A stretch of 64,000 nucleotides of DNA, taken from Casp-alpha2 sp036337015 (GTDB taxonomy: Bacteria > Pseudomonadota > Alphaproteobacteria > Rhodospirillales > Casp-alpha2). Under the pieces are notes generated by a model, which had not been told where the DNA came from, did not search any database, and saw nothing but the letters and a program-made list of their open reading frames with translations. Within the stretch, counting starts at the first letter, position 1; every line of letters starts with the position of its first letter. The stretch lies in NCBI GenBank assembly GCA_036337015.1, contig JAYZEZ010000004.1, positions 1-64,000 on the forward strand, in the 5' to 3' direction. Positions 25,143 through 35,572 of this stretch are shown here, in pieces. The translations under genes were made by a program, and so were the position numbers.

Positions 25143-25838
25143 ATGTTGTCAAAAAAAATCTTTGTTGCTCTCGACACTACCAATTTAGATTTTGCCTTAA
25201 ATATCAGCAAGAATCTTGTAGGTCTTGTAGGTGGTGTTAAGATCGGAAAAGAATTTTTCACGGCCTTAGGTCCGGATGGTGTTCGTGCGGTGGCATCAAT
25301 TGGAATGCCAGTATTTCTGGACTTGAAATTTCACGATATACCAGCAACTGTGGCAGGGGCTATTAGCGCAGCTCTTTTGCTCGAACCCTTTATGATTAAC
25401 GTACATGCTGCAGGTGGTGCCGAGATGATGTCTGCAGCGGTTAATGCAGTTAACAATCATGCAAAACGACCTTTAATATTGGCAGTAACAGTTTTGACAT
25501 CTCTTAGCGACAAAGATTTGAACTCCATTGGTGTTGGTGCTAGTTCTGAAAAACAGGTACTTCAATTGGCACAACTAGCTAAAAATCAAGGCATAGATGG
25601 TGTCGTTTGTTCGGCACATGAAGTCACTTCCCTTCGTAAGGCGTTTGGAAATGAAATCTTGCTAGTGGTTCCAGGTGTTCGTCCAACGTGGGCTAGTGCA
25701 GATGATCAAAAGAGAATAGTTACCCCGGCAGATGCTATAGCATTTGGTGCAGATTATCTGGTTATTGGCCGACCTATAACTGAATCGGTTAATCCGGTAG
25801 AAGCTGTTAAACGTATTGCTGATGAGATGGAAATATAG
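25143..25838 (+). CDS. pyrF: Orotidine 5'-phosphate decarboxylase
   Basis: The last step of UMP synthesis. The protein (231 aa from ATG 25143) begins MLSKKIFVALDTTNLDFALN and has the catalytic K-D charge network in FLDLKFHDIPATV, with VPGVRPTWA and DYLVIGRPIT phosphate-binding loops. The upstream GTG/TTG extension to 25098 has no family similarity. It is followed by trpF after two bases. Confidence 0.95.
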   Translation: MLSKKIFVALDTTNLDFALNISKNLVGLVGGVKIGKEFFTALGPDGVRAVASIGMPVFLDLKFHDIPATVAGAISAALLLEPFMINVHAAGGAEMMSAAVNAVNNHAKRPLILAVTVLTSLSDKDLNSIGVGASSEKQVLQLAQLAKNQGIDGVVCSAHEVTSLRKAFGNEILLVVPGVRPTWASADDQKRIVTPADAIAFGADYLVIGRPITESVNPVEAVKRIADEMEI

Positions 25839-25840
25839 TT

Positions 25841-26482
25841 ATGCCTGTGGATGTGAAGATATGCGGGTTGAAAGATGCAGAATCTATTTCTGCTGCACTA
25901 GATGGTGGCGCTGCAATGGTTGGGTTTGTTTTTTACCATCCGTCTCCTCGTTTTATTTCTATTGACCACGCATTTGATTTGATAAAGGACGTTCCAGAAG
26001 GAGTTAAGCGGGTTGGTCTTGTTGTTGATGCAGACGATCTATGGTTAACAAAAATAGTTAACGAGACTGGAATTGATATGCTTCAGCTGCATGGAAATGA
26101 ATCCCCTGAGCGGGTTAGGGAAATTCATAAAAAGTTTAAAATTCCAATAATAAAAGTTATACCTGTAAAAGATCGTAAAGATCTAAACCATGCCTATCGT
26201 TTTGAGGAGGATGTTGAATACTTGTTATTTGATGCTAGACCTTCGAAAAGTGCAAGTAGACCTGGCGGTAATGCTAAATCCTTTGATTGGTCGTTGCTAT
26301 CTGGAAATGCATTCAAATTTCCATGGATACTTGCTGGTGGTTTAAACTCTAAAAATGTTAGTAAAGCAGTCAAAATAAGTGGAGCGCAAGTTGTAGATGT
26401 TTCATCAGGCGTTGAGGATTTAACTGGGCGAAAAAACGTAGCTAAAATAAAAAACTTTCTTGCTACATCATCAAAGTTGTAA
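25841..26482 (+). CDS. trpF: Phosphoribosylanthranilate isomerase
   Basis: The third step of tryptophan synthesis. A 213-aa TIM barrel with the N-terminal KICGLKDAESI motif (catalytic Cys), LQLHGNES, and the C-terminal catalytic Asp in VDVSSGVED. It heads the trpF-trpB-trpA set; trpC, D and E are elsewhere, a usual split in alphaproteobacteria. Confidence 0.95.
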   Translation: MPVDVKICGLKDAESISAALDGGAAMVGFVFYHPSPRFISIDHAFDLIKDVPEGVKRVGLVVDADDLWLTKIVNETGIDMLQLHGNESPERVREIHKKFKIPIIKVIPVKDRKDLNHAYRFEEDVEYLLFDARPSKSASRPGGNAKSFDWSLLSGNAFKFPWILAGGLNSKNVSKAVKISGAQVVDVSSGVEDLTGRKNVAKIKNFLATSSKL

Positions 26483-26556
26483 TTTAGAAAATTGTTAAAA
26501 AGCAATGCCTTTATAGATGTCTTGTGGTTTATTAGTAACTGGAACTTGGAATTAAA

Positions 26557-27774
26557 ATGAACAAACTGAATACATATAGCACAGGACCTGATGAAACTGG
26601 ACATTTTGGTATTTTTGGTGGTCGGTATGTTGCTGAAACTTTAATGCCACTAATTCTTGAAGTTGAGAAAGCTTATAAAGAAGCTTCAGGGGACATAAAG
26701 TTTTGGGACGACTTTCATTATCATATGAAACATTATGTTGGTCGGCCAAGTCCGCTATATTATGCGGAGAGATTAACCAAACATTTTGGTGGTGCTAAAG
26801 TATATTTTAAGCGCGATGAGCTTAATCATACTGGTGCGCACAAGATCAACAATACAATTGGGCAAATCCTTTTAGCACGACGAATGGGTAAGTCTAGAAT
26901 AATTGCTGAAACTGGTGCTGGGCAACACGGAGTAGCAACAGCAACTGTTTGTGCGTTATTTGGTCTTCCATGTGTAGTCTATATGGGCAAGACGGATATA
27001 GAGCGTCAAGCTCCTAATGTTTTTCGTATGCGCTTGTTGGGCGCAGAAATTATACCCGTGACTGCCGGAACTGGAACGTTAAAAGATGCGATGAATGAAG
27101 CATTGCGGGATTGGGTGGCCAACGTGGATGATACATTTTATATAATTGGAACTGTAGCCGGACCACATCCCTATCCTGCTATGGTAAGAGATTTTCAGTC
27201 AGTTATTGGAAAAGAAACACGAGAACAGATGATGGAATTAGAGGGAAGACTGCCAGACTCATTAGTGGCTTGTATTGGTGGTGGATCAAACGCTATGGGG
27301 TTGTTTCACCCTTTTTTGGATGAGGACTGTGTTAGAATTATTGGTGTAGAGGCCGCTGGGCATGGAATTGAGACGGGTGAGCATTGTGCATCTTTGAACG
27401 GTGGCAAGCCAGGTGTTTTGCATGGTAATAGGACATATTTACTTCAATCCGAGGACGGGCAAATCTTGGATGGTCATTCAATTTCAGCTGGACTTGACTA
27501 CCCTGGCATTGGCCCGGAACATTCATGGTTGTTCGATAATGGTCGTGTTGAATACGTATCAGTTACTGATAATGAGGCATTGGCTGCTTTTCAGTTGTGC
27601 ACTAAGTATGAAGGAATTATTCCCGCATTAGAGCCTAGCCACGCTCTGGCTTACGTTTCCAAAATTGCTGGTGATCTTGAAAAAGAACATTTGATGGTTA
27701 TGAATCTCTGTGGTCGTGGTGATAAGGACGTATTTGCAGTGGCTCGGCATTTAGGAGTTGAGGTTGTGGAATGA
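26557..27774 (+). CDS. trpB: Tryptophan synthase beta chain
   Basis: A PLP enzyme joining indole and serine, 405 aa. PLP Lys lies in LNHTGAHKINNTIGQILLAR, ammonia/indole-tunnel region AETGAGQHGVATATVCALFG, phosphate-binding GGGSNAMG, and C-terminal LCGRGDKDV. All catalytic positions are present. It overlaps trpA by 4 bases, giving equimolar coupled translation. Confidence 0.97.
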   Translation: MNKLNTYSTGPDETGHFGIFGGRYVAETLMPLILEVEKAYKEASGDIKFWDDFHYHMKHYVGRPSPLYYAERLTKHFGGAKVYFKRDELNHTGAHKINNTIGQILLARRMGKSRIIAETGAGQHGVATATVCALFGLPCVVYMGKTDIERQAPNVFRMRLLGAEIIPVTAGTGTLKDAMNEALRDWVANVDDTFYIIGTVAGPHPYPAMVRDFQSVIGKETREQMMELEGRLPDSLVACIGGGSNAMGLFHPFLDEDCVRIIGVEAAGHGIETGEHCASLNGGKPGVLHGNRTYLLQSEDGQILDGHSISAGLDYPGIGPEHSWLFDNGRVEYVSVTDNEALAAFQLCTKYEGIIPALEPSHALAYVSKIAGDLEKEHLMVMNLCGRGDKDVFAVARHLGVEVVE

Positions 27775-28619
27775 ATGTAAAATCCACTTCTCGAATACAA
27801 ACCCGATTTAAAAAGTTGAAAGCGGAAGGACGCGGGGGTCTGATTACTTTTTTAACGGCGGGTGATCCTAACTTGCACGCATCTCGTGAAATACTTTTTG
27901 GTTTAGCTGATGCTGGAGCGGATTTTATTGAATTAGGAATGCCTTTTTCCGACCCCATGGCGGATGGACCAGCAATACAAGCTGGGTCTTTGCGGGCGCT
28001 TAAGAATGGCATGACCTTAAAAAAGACACTGGCTTTGGTTTCTGAGTTTCGTCAACAAGATGCAGATACTCCAATTATTCTGATGGGTTACTATAATCCG
28101 ATCTATATTTATGGTGTTGAAGAATTTGTAGTTGATGCTAAAGCTGCTGGTGTGGATGGCTTAATTATTGTTGATTTGCCGCCTGAAGAGGTCGATGAGA
28201 TATGGAATCCAGCTTGTGAGGCAGGTATTGATATAATTTTTCTTACAGCTCCTACATCTGATAATGATAGATTGTCTGTAATTTTAAGACGGGCATCTGG
28301 ATTTGTTTATTATGTTTCTATTGCAGGGATTACCGGAACTCATTCGGCTAATCTTAGCAACGTTAAAGATGCTATTAAAAGGTTGCGCAAACAAACGGAT
28401 CTTCCTGTTGGTGTTGGTTTTGGTATTAATACACCCGATCAAGCCCAGGGAATTGCTTCAGTTGCAGATGCTGCTGTGGTTGGTTCAGCGTTAGTTGAGG
28501 TTATTGATAAGAACTTGGATGACAATGGAAATCCAGGTCCCAAACTTGTCGATAGTGTTCTGTGCCTGGTTTCAGAGCTAGCTTTAGGTGTAAAACAAAG
28601 TGAGAAAGTGAACGTTTAG
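27771..28619 (+). CDS. trpA: Tryptophan synthase alpha chain
   Basis: Cleaves indole-3-glycerol phosphate and channels indole to TrpB. A 282-aa TIM barrel with catalytic Glu in IELGMPFSDPMADGPAIQ, catalytic Asp in GLIIVDLPPEE and the phosphate loop in VGFGINTPDQA. Its start overlaps the trpB stop. accD follows after four bases. Confidence 0.96.
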   Translation: MNVKSTSRIQTRFKKLKAEGRGGLITFLTAGDPNLHASREILFGLADAGADFIELGMPFSDPMADGPAIQAGSLRALKNGMTLKKTLALVSEFRQQDADTPIILMGYYNPIYIYGVEEFVVDAKAAGVDGLIIVDLPPEEVDEIWNPACEAGIDIIFLTAPTSDNDRLSVILRRASGFVYYVSIAGITGTHSANLSNVKDAIKRLRKQTDLPVGVGFGINTPDQAQGIASVADAAVVGSALVEVIDKNLDDNGNPGPKLVDSVLCLVSELALGVKQSEKVNV

Positions 28620-28623
28620 AGTT

Positions 28624-29565
28624 ATGAATTGGATCAAAAATTTTGTCCGCCCAAAGCTCCAGAAATTAGTGGGTGGAGGCAAGGAAATTCCTGATAATCT
28701 CTGGCAGAAATGCCCTGAGTGTTCTCAGATGATTTTTCACCGTGATTTGAAAAAAAATTTGTATGTATGCCAACATTGTGGATATCACATGCGACTTGCT
28801 GCGAAGATCAGGATGGATATGTTATTTGACGATTCCGATTATAAGGTAACGGAAATTGCGAAAACATTAGAGGATCCATTGGCATTTCGCGATAGGCAAA
28901 AATATTCAGAACGCCTTAAAGTGGCTCGGGATAAAACTGGTGAAGAAGACGCTCTTTTGGTTGCTCACGGTACGATGAGTGGCCTTAGTGTAGTAGTTGC
29001 TGTACTGGATTTTCAATTTATGGGTGGTTCTATGGGCATTGCGGTTGGTGAGAGTTTGTTAACAGCAGCTCGTCTAGCGGTGGTTCAGGATGCACCCCTA
29101 ATTGTTATCCCATCCTCTGGAGGAGCACGGATGCAGGAAGGCATCCATTCTTTGATGCAGCTTCCGAGAACCACAATTGCAATTCAAGAGGTACATGATG
29201 CTGGGCTACCCTATATTGTTGTTCTAGCCGATCCAACTACAGGAGGAGTTTCGGCTTCATTTGCTATGCTTGGAGATATAGCCATCGCTGAACCTGGAGC
29301 AATTATTGGGTTTGCAGGAGCACGCGTGATTGAACAAACTATTCGTGAAACTCTTCCCGATGGGTTTCAGAGAAGTGAGTATCTTTATGAACACGGTATG
29401 GTAGATATGGTAGTTCACCGTAAAGAATTACGCGAAACCTTGATACGGGTATTGTCTTTATTACGCAACCGAATGCCAGCAGCCCAAGTTCTCCCAATAG
29501 GAGATACGCTATCGGATGTGTCTGGGAAATTGCCCAATATACATCCGCCTGGTAAAGACGTTTAG
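28624..29565 (+). CDS. accD: Acetyl-CoA carboxylase carboxyltransferase beta subunit
   Basis: Forms malonyl-CoA with AccA, AccB and AccC at the entry to fatty acid synthesis. The 313-aa protein has the N-terminal four-Cys zinc ribbon (KCPECSQMIF and VCQHCGYHM) and the carboxyltransferase fold (MGGSMGIAVGE; SSGGARMQEG; DPTTGGVSASFAMLGDI; GFAGARVIEQTI). The trp-accD-folC order is conserved in proteobacteria. Confidence 0.96.
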   Translation: MNWIKNFVRPKLQKLVGGGKEIPDNLWQKCPECSQMIFHRDLKKNLYVCQHCGYHMRLAAKIRMDMLFDDSDYKVTEIAKTLEDPLAFRDRQKYSERLKVARDKTGEEDALLVAHGTMSGLSVVVAVLDFQFMGGSMGIAVGESLLTAARLAVVQDAPLIVIPSSGGARMQEGIHSLMQLPRTTIAIQEVHDAGLPYIVVLADPTTGGVSASFAMLGDIAIAEPGAIIGFAGARVIEQTIRETLPDGFQRSEYLYEHGMVDMVVHRKELRETLIRVLSLLRNRMPAAQVLPIGDTLSDVSGKLPNIHPPGKDV

Positions 29566-29589
29566 TCTTATCCGTGGAGGGCCGCAATC

Positions 29590-30900
29590 TTGATAAATCC
29601 TAGGGATGCTGTGCTTGAACGGTTGACGTTATTGCATCCAAAATTAATTGATCTAACACTTGAACGTGTGCAAAATCTTTTACAGAAACTGGGAAATCCA
29701 CATTTTTCATTACCACCTGTTATTCATGTTGCAGGAACCAATGGAAAGGGTTCCGTAATAGCCATGATGCGGGCTGCTCTAGAAGCTGCAAATTATAAAG
29801 TTCATGTTCAAACATCGCCACATCTTGTTAAGTTTAATGAACGGTTTCGGTTGGCTGGAAAGCTAATTGATGACGAATCTTTATTAACTTTATTGGAAGA
29901 ATGTGAAAACAAAAATCAGGGTACTCCCATCACCTTTTTTGAGATCACTACCTGTGCGGGTCTTTTAGCTTTCAACCGCATACCTGCGGATATAGTTCTT
30001 TTGGAAACTGGTCTGGGTGGACGGCTTGATGCAACTAACGTAATTAGGAAACCAGCGTTGACTGTGATCATGCCTGTTTCCATCGATCACCAGCAGTTTT
30101 TAGGTGAGGGCATTAAAGATATTGCAGCGGAAAAAGCAGGAATTTTGAAACCTGGCGTGCCTTGCATTTTGGCTGAACAACAGTCAGAAGTTTACGATGT
30201 AATTATCAAAAAAGCTTCAGAAATTGGAGCTCCCATAATTGCTGAGACTGTGGACTGGGAAATAATAGGTAGTGTTGACGAATTGCTCGTTAAAAGCTTT
30301 GGTAGAGTTCATCAACTGGTTCCACCTAGTCTTCAAGGCCCACACCAAATTCATAATGCTGGTGTAGCTGTAGCTGCACTTGACAACTTAGACGGCTTTG
30401 TAATTTCTGATGAAGCAATAAACAATGGCTTTTCTAATATAGAATGGCCTGGTCGGTTGCAGCAAATTCGAGAAGGAAATATACAGAATAAGCTTGGAGA
30501 AAAATTCAGACTTTGGCTGGATGGTGGGCATAATGAAGGTGCTGCTAAAGCAATAGCAATTTGGGCATCAAAATGTGATAGTTTGCCTTTGCATTTGATT
30601 TTAGGAATGATTAAGACAAAAGATCCAAAAAAGTTCTTGGAGCCCTTAAGAGATGAGATTTATTCTCTATGCACGATAACAATCGAAGGAGAGGATTCGT
30701 CTTGGACAGCAAGCGAATTATGCAATCATGCTCAATCTATAGGCATTTCCGCATATCCAGCGTCCGATATGGTTGATGCGTTTAAATACATTTCAAAGAT
30801 CGAGACTGGTTCCGCAAATATACTTATTGCTGGGTCTTTATACCTTGCAGGTAAAGTGTTGGCAGAATCTAGCCTTAATAGGATAGATTCATTAACTTAA
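29590..30900 (+). CDS. folC: Dihydrofolate synthase / folylpolyglutamate synthase
   Basis: Adds glutamate to dihydropteroate and folates. The 436-aa Mur-ligase-like protein has the P-loop HVAGTNGKGSVIAM, the YKVHVQTSPHLVKFNERFR segment, GLGGRLDATNVI and, in the C-terminal domain, WPGRLQQI and LDGGHNEGAAKA. GTGGAGGG lies upstream of the TTG/ATA-region start; the annotated start (29590) is a TTG. Confidence 0.93.
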   Translation: MINPRDAVLERLTLLHPKLIDLTLERVQNLLQKLGNPHFSLPPVIHVAGTNGKGSVIAMMRAALEAANYKVHVQTSPHLVKFNERFRLAGKLIDDESLLTLLEECENKNQGTPITFFEITTCAGLLAFNRIPADIVLLETGLGGRLDATNVIRKPALTVIMPVSIDHQQFLGEGIKDIAAEKAGILKPGVPCILAEQQSEVYDVIIKKASEIGAPIIAETVDWEIIGSVDELLVKSFGRVHQLVPPSLQGPHQIHNAGVAVAALDNLDGFVISDEAINNGFSNIEWPGRLQQIREGNIQNKLGEKFRLWLDGGHNEGAAKAIAIWASKCDSLPLHLILGMIKTKDPKKFLEPLRDEIYSLCTITIEGEDSSWTASELCNHAQSIGISAYPASDMVDAFKYISKIETGSANILIAGSLYLAGKVLAESSLNRIDSLT

Positions 30901-30925
30901 AAAAATAAAGTTTTAGGAGTTGGGT

Positions 30926-31717
30926 ATGATAGTAGAACAAATTTGGACCGGAAACGCATATCGTAATTTTAATTATCTAATTGTTTGCCCAGACAGTGGT
31001 GAAGCCCTAGCGGTAGATCCATTGGATCATAAAAAATGTTTAAATGTAGCCAAAGATCAAGGGTGGAATATTACTCAAATACTCAATACACATGAACATG
31101 GTGATCATACAGGTGGGAATGGGCCCGTGATAGATGCAACTGGCGCTACCCTTCTTGCTCATGCAGGTGCAAAAAACAGTATAGCTAATATAGACTGCGG
31201 CCTATCTGCAGGAGATGTAATTAAAGTTGGTAAATCTGTCGAGCTGGAATGTCTTGATACTCCTGGCCATACCATGAGCCATATATGCGTTTTATCCCAT
31301 ACTGATCAGCCTTCCTTAATTTCTGGAGATACTATGTTTAATGCAGGTGCTGGCAATTGCCACAACGGTGGTCATCCTGAAAAATTATTTGATAGCTTTG
31401 TAAACCAATTATCTAAACTACCAGATAATACTTTAATTTATCCTGGCCATGACTATATCTCCGGAAATTTAGAATTTACTCTTGATAGAGAGCCTGACAA
31501 TCAGCGTGCTAAAACTCTATTGTCTGAGGTGGCTAATCAGGATCCATCGATGGCTATGGTGACGACTCTGGGGTTGGAAAAAGAAATTAACACCTTTTTT
31601 AGGTTGCAGAACCCCTCAGTAATAGCTGCATTACGTGAAAAATTTTCCGATATGCAAGAAAAACCTTCGGCTAAGGAAGTGTTTCTTAAGCTTCGTTTGT
31701 TGCGAAATGATTGGTAA
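30926..31717 (+). CDS. gloB: Hydroxyacylglutathione hydrolase-like metallo-beta-lactamase
   Basis: A glyoxalase II-like enzyme, which would hydrolyse S-lactoylglutathione. The 263-aa protein has the dinuclear-metal motif THEHGDHTGG, CLDTPGHTMSHICV, SGDTMF and IYPGHDYISGN, then a C-terminal helical domain as in GloB. I use ATG 30926, six bases after AGGAG. It ends the rightward operon and converges on trxA. Confidence 0.88.
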   Translation: MIVEQIWTGNAYRNFNYLIVCPDSGEALAVDPLDHKKCLNVAKDQGWNITQILNTHEHGDHTGGNGPVIDATGATLLAHAGAKNSIANIDCGLSAGDVIKVGKSVELECLDTPGHTMSHICVLSHTDQPSLISGDTMFNAGAGNCHNGGHPEKLFDSFVNQLSKLPDNTLIYPGHDYISGNLEFTLDREPDNQRAKTLLSEVANQDPSMAMVTTLGLEKEINTFFRLQNPSVIAALREKFSDMQEKPSAKEVFLKLRLLRNDW

Positions 31718-31740
31718 TTAAATTAAGATATTTTACCTAC

Positions 31741-32058
31741 CTATAGTACTTCGTCGAGCCACTCTGTTATTTTGCTTTTAGGTAGGGCGCCTACTTTAGT
31801 TGCCACAACTTCACCATCTTTAAAAAGAATTAGTGTGGGAATTCCACGAACACCAAATTTACTAGGGCTTGATGGATTTTCATCAATGTTTAACTTGGCA
31901 ATTATCAATTTATCTCCTAATTCTTCTGAAATTTCTTCTAGTGCTGGTGCAATTTGTTTACAAGGACCACACCATTCTGCCCAGAAATCTACTAACACAG
32001 GAGTGTCCGAACCAAGAACTTCGGTATCGAAGCTATCATCATTAATATTTTTTGCCAT
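31741..32058 (-). CDS. trxA: Thioredoxin
   Basis: A 105-aa redox protein with active site WAEWCGPCKQ, cis-Pro in RGIPTLILFKDG and the typical N-terminus MAKNINDDSFDTEVLGSD. The start at 32058 matches family length; a second in-frame start lies 12 bases earlier. It is downstream of addA, the usual alphaproteobacterial position. Confidence 0.95.
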   Translation of the reverse strand: MAKNINDDSFDTEVLGSDTPVLVDFWAEWCGPCKQIAPALEEISEELGDKLIIAKLNIDENPSSPSKFGVRGIPTLILFKDGEVVATKVGALPKSKITEWLDEVL

Positions 32059-32119
32059 TCTTAAATCCATTCTAATTTTAAAAAATATGTTTGCAATCTA
32101 GGCATGACCCAACACTCCG

Positions 32120-35100
32120 TCAAGGCGCATAATCATCTAAAACTTTGTTTTTTAGCAACATGATTCTTGGTCCCACCGTCCATAATAAAAGTGTTTGGAC
32201 TAGATGATCAGGATAAACCGATTTTATTAAGTCACGATAAGAAGCCATTTGGTGGAGGTATCTTTTTTCTACAGAATTTTCGTTTTCTGGTGGAGGCCTA
32301 TTGGTTTTATAATCAACAACAGTAATGGTTTTATTTGTAACTAGCAATCTGTCAATCTGTCCAGATACTACAGTTCTACTCTTACCTGAACCAATAATTC
32401 CAGTTATGGGTACTTCCGCAAGACTTCCAGGTCCGAATAAATCGGTATAGTCTGGATGATTTATGATTGCTAGAGTCTCATTGAGAATATCTTTGCGGGC
32501 ATCTTCTGTTAATTTTAGTGAGGGTCGTTTTAAGAATTTGTACCCTTTATCTTCGCGATCTTTGCGAGGGACATCAGGCAAGCTTTGCAGTAGTCGGTGT
32601 ACCAGAATACCGCGTTGGAAATAATTCATATTACCATCTATGATGGGCGACAGAGCCGGTGGATCTTCTTCGCTTGGCTTAGATGGTGCTATAGGTTGAA
32701 TTGGTAATGGCTCTTCTGGAGCTGGCGTGAACACCCATTTGGGTAGTGCTTTATTAGGTTCTGGTTCTTTGTCAGGAGAACTATCTTTAATTTTCTTAAT
32801 TTTTTGTGGTGTTTCGATGCGCCACATATTTTCTCCTGTATCCGTAGATATTTTTTTTCCTCTTTCTTGGAGAACTGGAAGTAAAAGGTCGTACCAACAC
32901 CCCTTTTGTTTTCCTTTCTTACCTTCCCAACCGCAAATATAAAGTTGATCACGGGCTCGGGTCATAGCCACATACAATAAACGGCGGTATTCTTGTATTA
33001 TTTTCTCTCGAGAGACTGAATGAAGTTTTCGTGAAAGCGGTTCTTCCAATTCTTTCTTTTCGGCCCAAAGGAAGAAGTTGTCAGTATTTTCAGAATCATT
33101 CCAATGGATGCGGGGGTCTCTTCTAGAAGGAGGTAATTTACATGTGTCTGGAAGAAAAACAATGTTGGACTCTAATCCCTTTGCTCCATGGACTGTTAGA
33201 ACTCGGACTCCATCTATGCCCTCTTCCATTTCTCGTTTAACTTCTGCTTTTCCGCGTTCAAGCCAATATAAAAATCCTTCAAGCGATGGTTCGTGATCTC
33301 GTTCAAAATCTAGAGCTAGTGCTAAAAATTCATCAACAGGCTCATTGGCTTCAGATCCTAGGTGAGCTAAAAGGTTGCGTCGGCCTTCATCATTGAGTAG
33401 CTGTGAATAGAACTCAAAAGGTGGCGTAAAATCGGCTCTTGTAAGAAGACCTGATAGAATTTCGTAAGCATGAGCGAACTCGGGCTTTTCATCACGCCGT
33501 TCTATTAAAGTTTGCCAAAGTGTTTTTGATTTTAATCGTCCGTGGGCAAGGGTGAATAATATATCATCATCAAATTCAATAAAGGGTCCTTTTAGAACAA
33601 CTGCCGTATTTAAATCATCGTTGGGTAACAATGAAAAGCGTCCGGCTGCAATCAAGTCCATGACTGCGAGGTGATTTGTTATTATTAGACGGTCCATTCC
33701 AATCACAGGAATTCCATGGCGTTTTAGGGCGCGTAAAATTTCTTCGGCGAAAGGGTTTCTTTGGGGCACTAAAATCATTATATCCCCAGGTGTAATGGGG
33801 CGGCCCTCTGATTTAAGTATTGTTTTATTGTGAAGCCACTCTTTGATACGCCCAGCTATTTTTTCTGCTAGTCTGGTTATTGGGCTTTTGGCGGTTATTT
33901 TGTCGAAAGGGTAGTCCCATGGTCTAATGTCTGGGACATCATCAGGGGTCAGGGCCTCCCATAACTCGACTAGACCGGACTGGCCTTGGCGGTTTGAGTT
34001 ATGATGAACGGCCTTATTGTTCCAAGTCAGTCCGTCCAAAGCTTTTGAAGGAGCGAAGACTGCGTCGACGACATCCAGTATAGCTGCAGTTGTGCGGTAC
34101 GACACCTCAAGATCAATTGTTGATAGGTCGCGGCCTATAGCGGTTTCTTGATCGTGAAAATGTTTGCGCATCAAGCCAAAGCGAATTGGGTCAGCTCCCT
34201 GAAAGCTATAAATTGACTGTTTTTCATCACCGACCGCAAATACGGTTCTATTTTGCGGTCGTTCATGATCTCTAGCCCCCAGACCTGAAAAAAAGTCTCC
34301 AGCCAATCGAGAGATAATGTTCCATTGAGATGGACTAGTATCCTGTGCTTCGTCTACTAGAATATGATCAATACCGCCATCTAGCTTGTAATGTACCCAC
34401 GATACACCACCGTTGTTTTCAAGTAGTCCTTCTGCCTTTTCAATTAAATCATCATAATCAAGTAGTGCTCTAGAAGTTTTAATTTCTTCATATGCGCCGA
34501 TTAAAGCTATTCCGAAGGTGAATAGCGATTTAGATGCTTCTGCTATTGCAACAGCCTTTAGCTTTTCAAGTACTAATAATATGCGATTTCCTTCGTTTTC
34601 CAGAATACTTAATGCCTCTGGATGTTTTTCACGTGCCTCTTGTATGATTAGGTGTTTTTTGACTGTTTCTTTCTTTGTGATGAAGAGAGGAGCATATGTT
34701 TTGATAAACCGGGTTGTCCGTTGGGCTGGGTCCATTTTCAACCAAGTGTCAATTTTCTCAGAACGATCTCGATCAGTATCTGAGCCGCTCTTTAGAGCCT
34801 TAACGGCGTATTTTAGCGCATCTTCATCAAATTTTAAGCTGGCTTCTTTAATAAGACTTTCTTTTGAATCTTCGTCGGTTAGACCTAGAGCATTGCGAGC
34901 ATTGGCAATCATGCCCTTTAACCCATCTGGGTTGTTCATTAGATGTCGTAACCGACTTCGTTCTTTGTATAATTCTCTTATAAGACTTTCTAACCGATCT
35001 GCATTGACCTCGCATGCAAGAAATGACAGCGCATCGGATAGTTGGATATTGTGGTGCTGTTTTTGTGCGATGATTTGGTTGCGAGCTTCGGTCAGAATTT

Positions 35101-35572
35101 CAGTTGCACGACGCTCGTCAATTACTGAAAAATGGGGTGCAATTTTTGCTTCAACTGGAAATCTTCCGAGAAGGGATTCCGCAAAAGAATGAACAGTGCG
35201 TATTCGTAAACCTTCAGGTATTTCCAGAATTGAAGCGAATAGTGTACGAGCAGTAGTTATTTCTTCATTCAAAGCGTCTGTACCTAGAATTTCCTTAAGG
35301 TCTTTTTTTAATTCTTTTTCTTCCATGATGGCCCATTTGCCAAGGCGCTTACGCAGTCGGATGGCAACTTCAGCTGCAGCTGTTTTTGTAAACGTAAGAC
35401 AGAGTATTCTGTGGGGTTGTGTGCCATTTGCTAACAGACGTAGGATACGGTTGATTAAAACGTGAGTCTTTCCAGTTCCAGCGTTGGCTGAAACCCAAAC
35501 TGATTGTTTTGGATTGGCCGCAATAATTTGAGCATTGGTGTTTTTTGATTTTGTTTCGATTTTATTGCTCAT
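32120..35572 (-). CDS. addA: AddA helicase-nuclease
   Basis: The UvrD-type helicase and nuclease subunit of AddAB, which resects double-strand breaks for RecA. About 1150 aa: Walker A VSANAGTGKTHVLINRIL, motif II LVDEAQDTSPSQW, motif III VGDEKQSIYSFQGADP, motif V LTVHGAKGLESNIV, motif VI YVAMTRARDQLYI, and the C-terminal RecB-like nuclease motif VVDYKTNRPPP. The ATG at 35572 overlaps the addB stop (ATGA), so it is preferred to 35599. Confidence 0.95.
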   Translation of the reverse strand: MSNKIETKSKNTNAQIIAANPKQSVWVSANAGTGKTHVLINRILRLLANGTQPHRILCLTFTKTAAAEVAIRLRKRLGKWAIMEEKELKKDLKEILGTDALNEEITTARTLFASILEIPEGLRIRTVHSFAESLLGRFPVEAKIAPHFSVIDERRATEILTEARNQIIAQKQHHNIQLSDALSFLACEVNADRLESLIRELYKERSRLRHLMNNPDGLKGMIANARNALGLTDEDSKESLIKEASLKFDEDALKYAVKALKSGSDTDRDRSEKIDTWLKMDPAQRTTRFIKTYAPLFITKKETVKKHLIIQEAREKHPEALSILENEGNRILLVLEKLKAVAIAEASKSLFTFGIALIGAYEEIKTSRALLDYDDLIEKAEGLLENNGGVSWVHYKLDGGIDHILVDEAQDTSPSQWNIISRLAGDFFSGLGARDHERPQNRTVFAVGDEKQSIYSFQGADPIRFGLMRKHFHDQETAIGRDLSTIDLEVSYRTTAAILDVVDAVFAPSKALDGLTWNNKAVHHNSNRQGQSGLVELWEALTPDDVPDIRPWDYPFDKITAKSPITRLAEKIAGRIKEWLHNKTILKSEGRPITPGDIMILVPQRNPFAEEILRALKRHGIPVIGMDRLIITNHLAVMDLIAAGRFSLLPNDDLNTAVVLKGPFIEFDDDILFTLAHGRLKSKTLWQTLIERRDEKPEFAHAYEILSGLLTRADFTPPFEFYSQLLNDEGRRNLLAHLGSEANEPVDEFLALALDFERDHEPSLEGFLYWLERGKAEVKREMEEGIDGVRVLTVHGAKGLESNIVFLPDTCKLPPSRRDPRIHWNDSENTDNFFLWAEKKELEEPLSRKLHSVSREKIIQEYRRLLYVAMTRARDQLYICGWEGKKGKQKGCWYDLLLPVLQERGKKISTDTGENMWRIETPQKIKKIKDSSPDKEPEPNKALPKWVFTPAPEEPLPIQPIAPSKPSEEDPPALSPIIDGNMNYFQRGILVHRLLQSLPDVPRKDREDKGYKFLKRPSLKLTEDARKDILNETLAIINHPDYTDLFGPGSLAEVPITGIIGSGKSRTVVSGQIDRLLVTNKTITVVDYKTNRPPPENENSVEKRYLHQMASYRDLIKSVYPDHLVQTLLLWTVGPRIMLLKNKVLDDYAP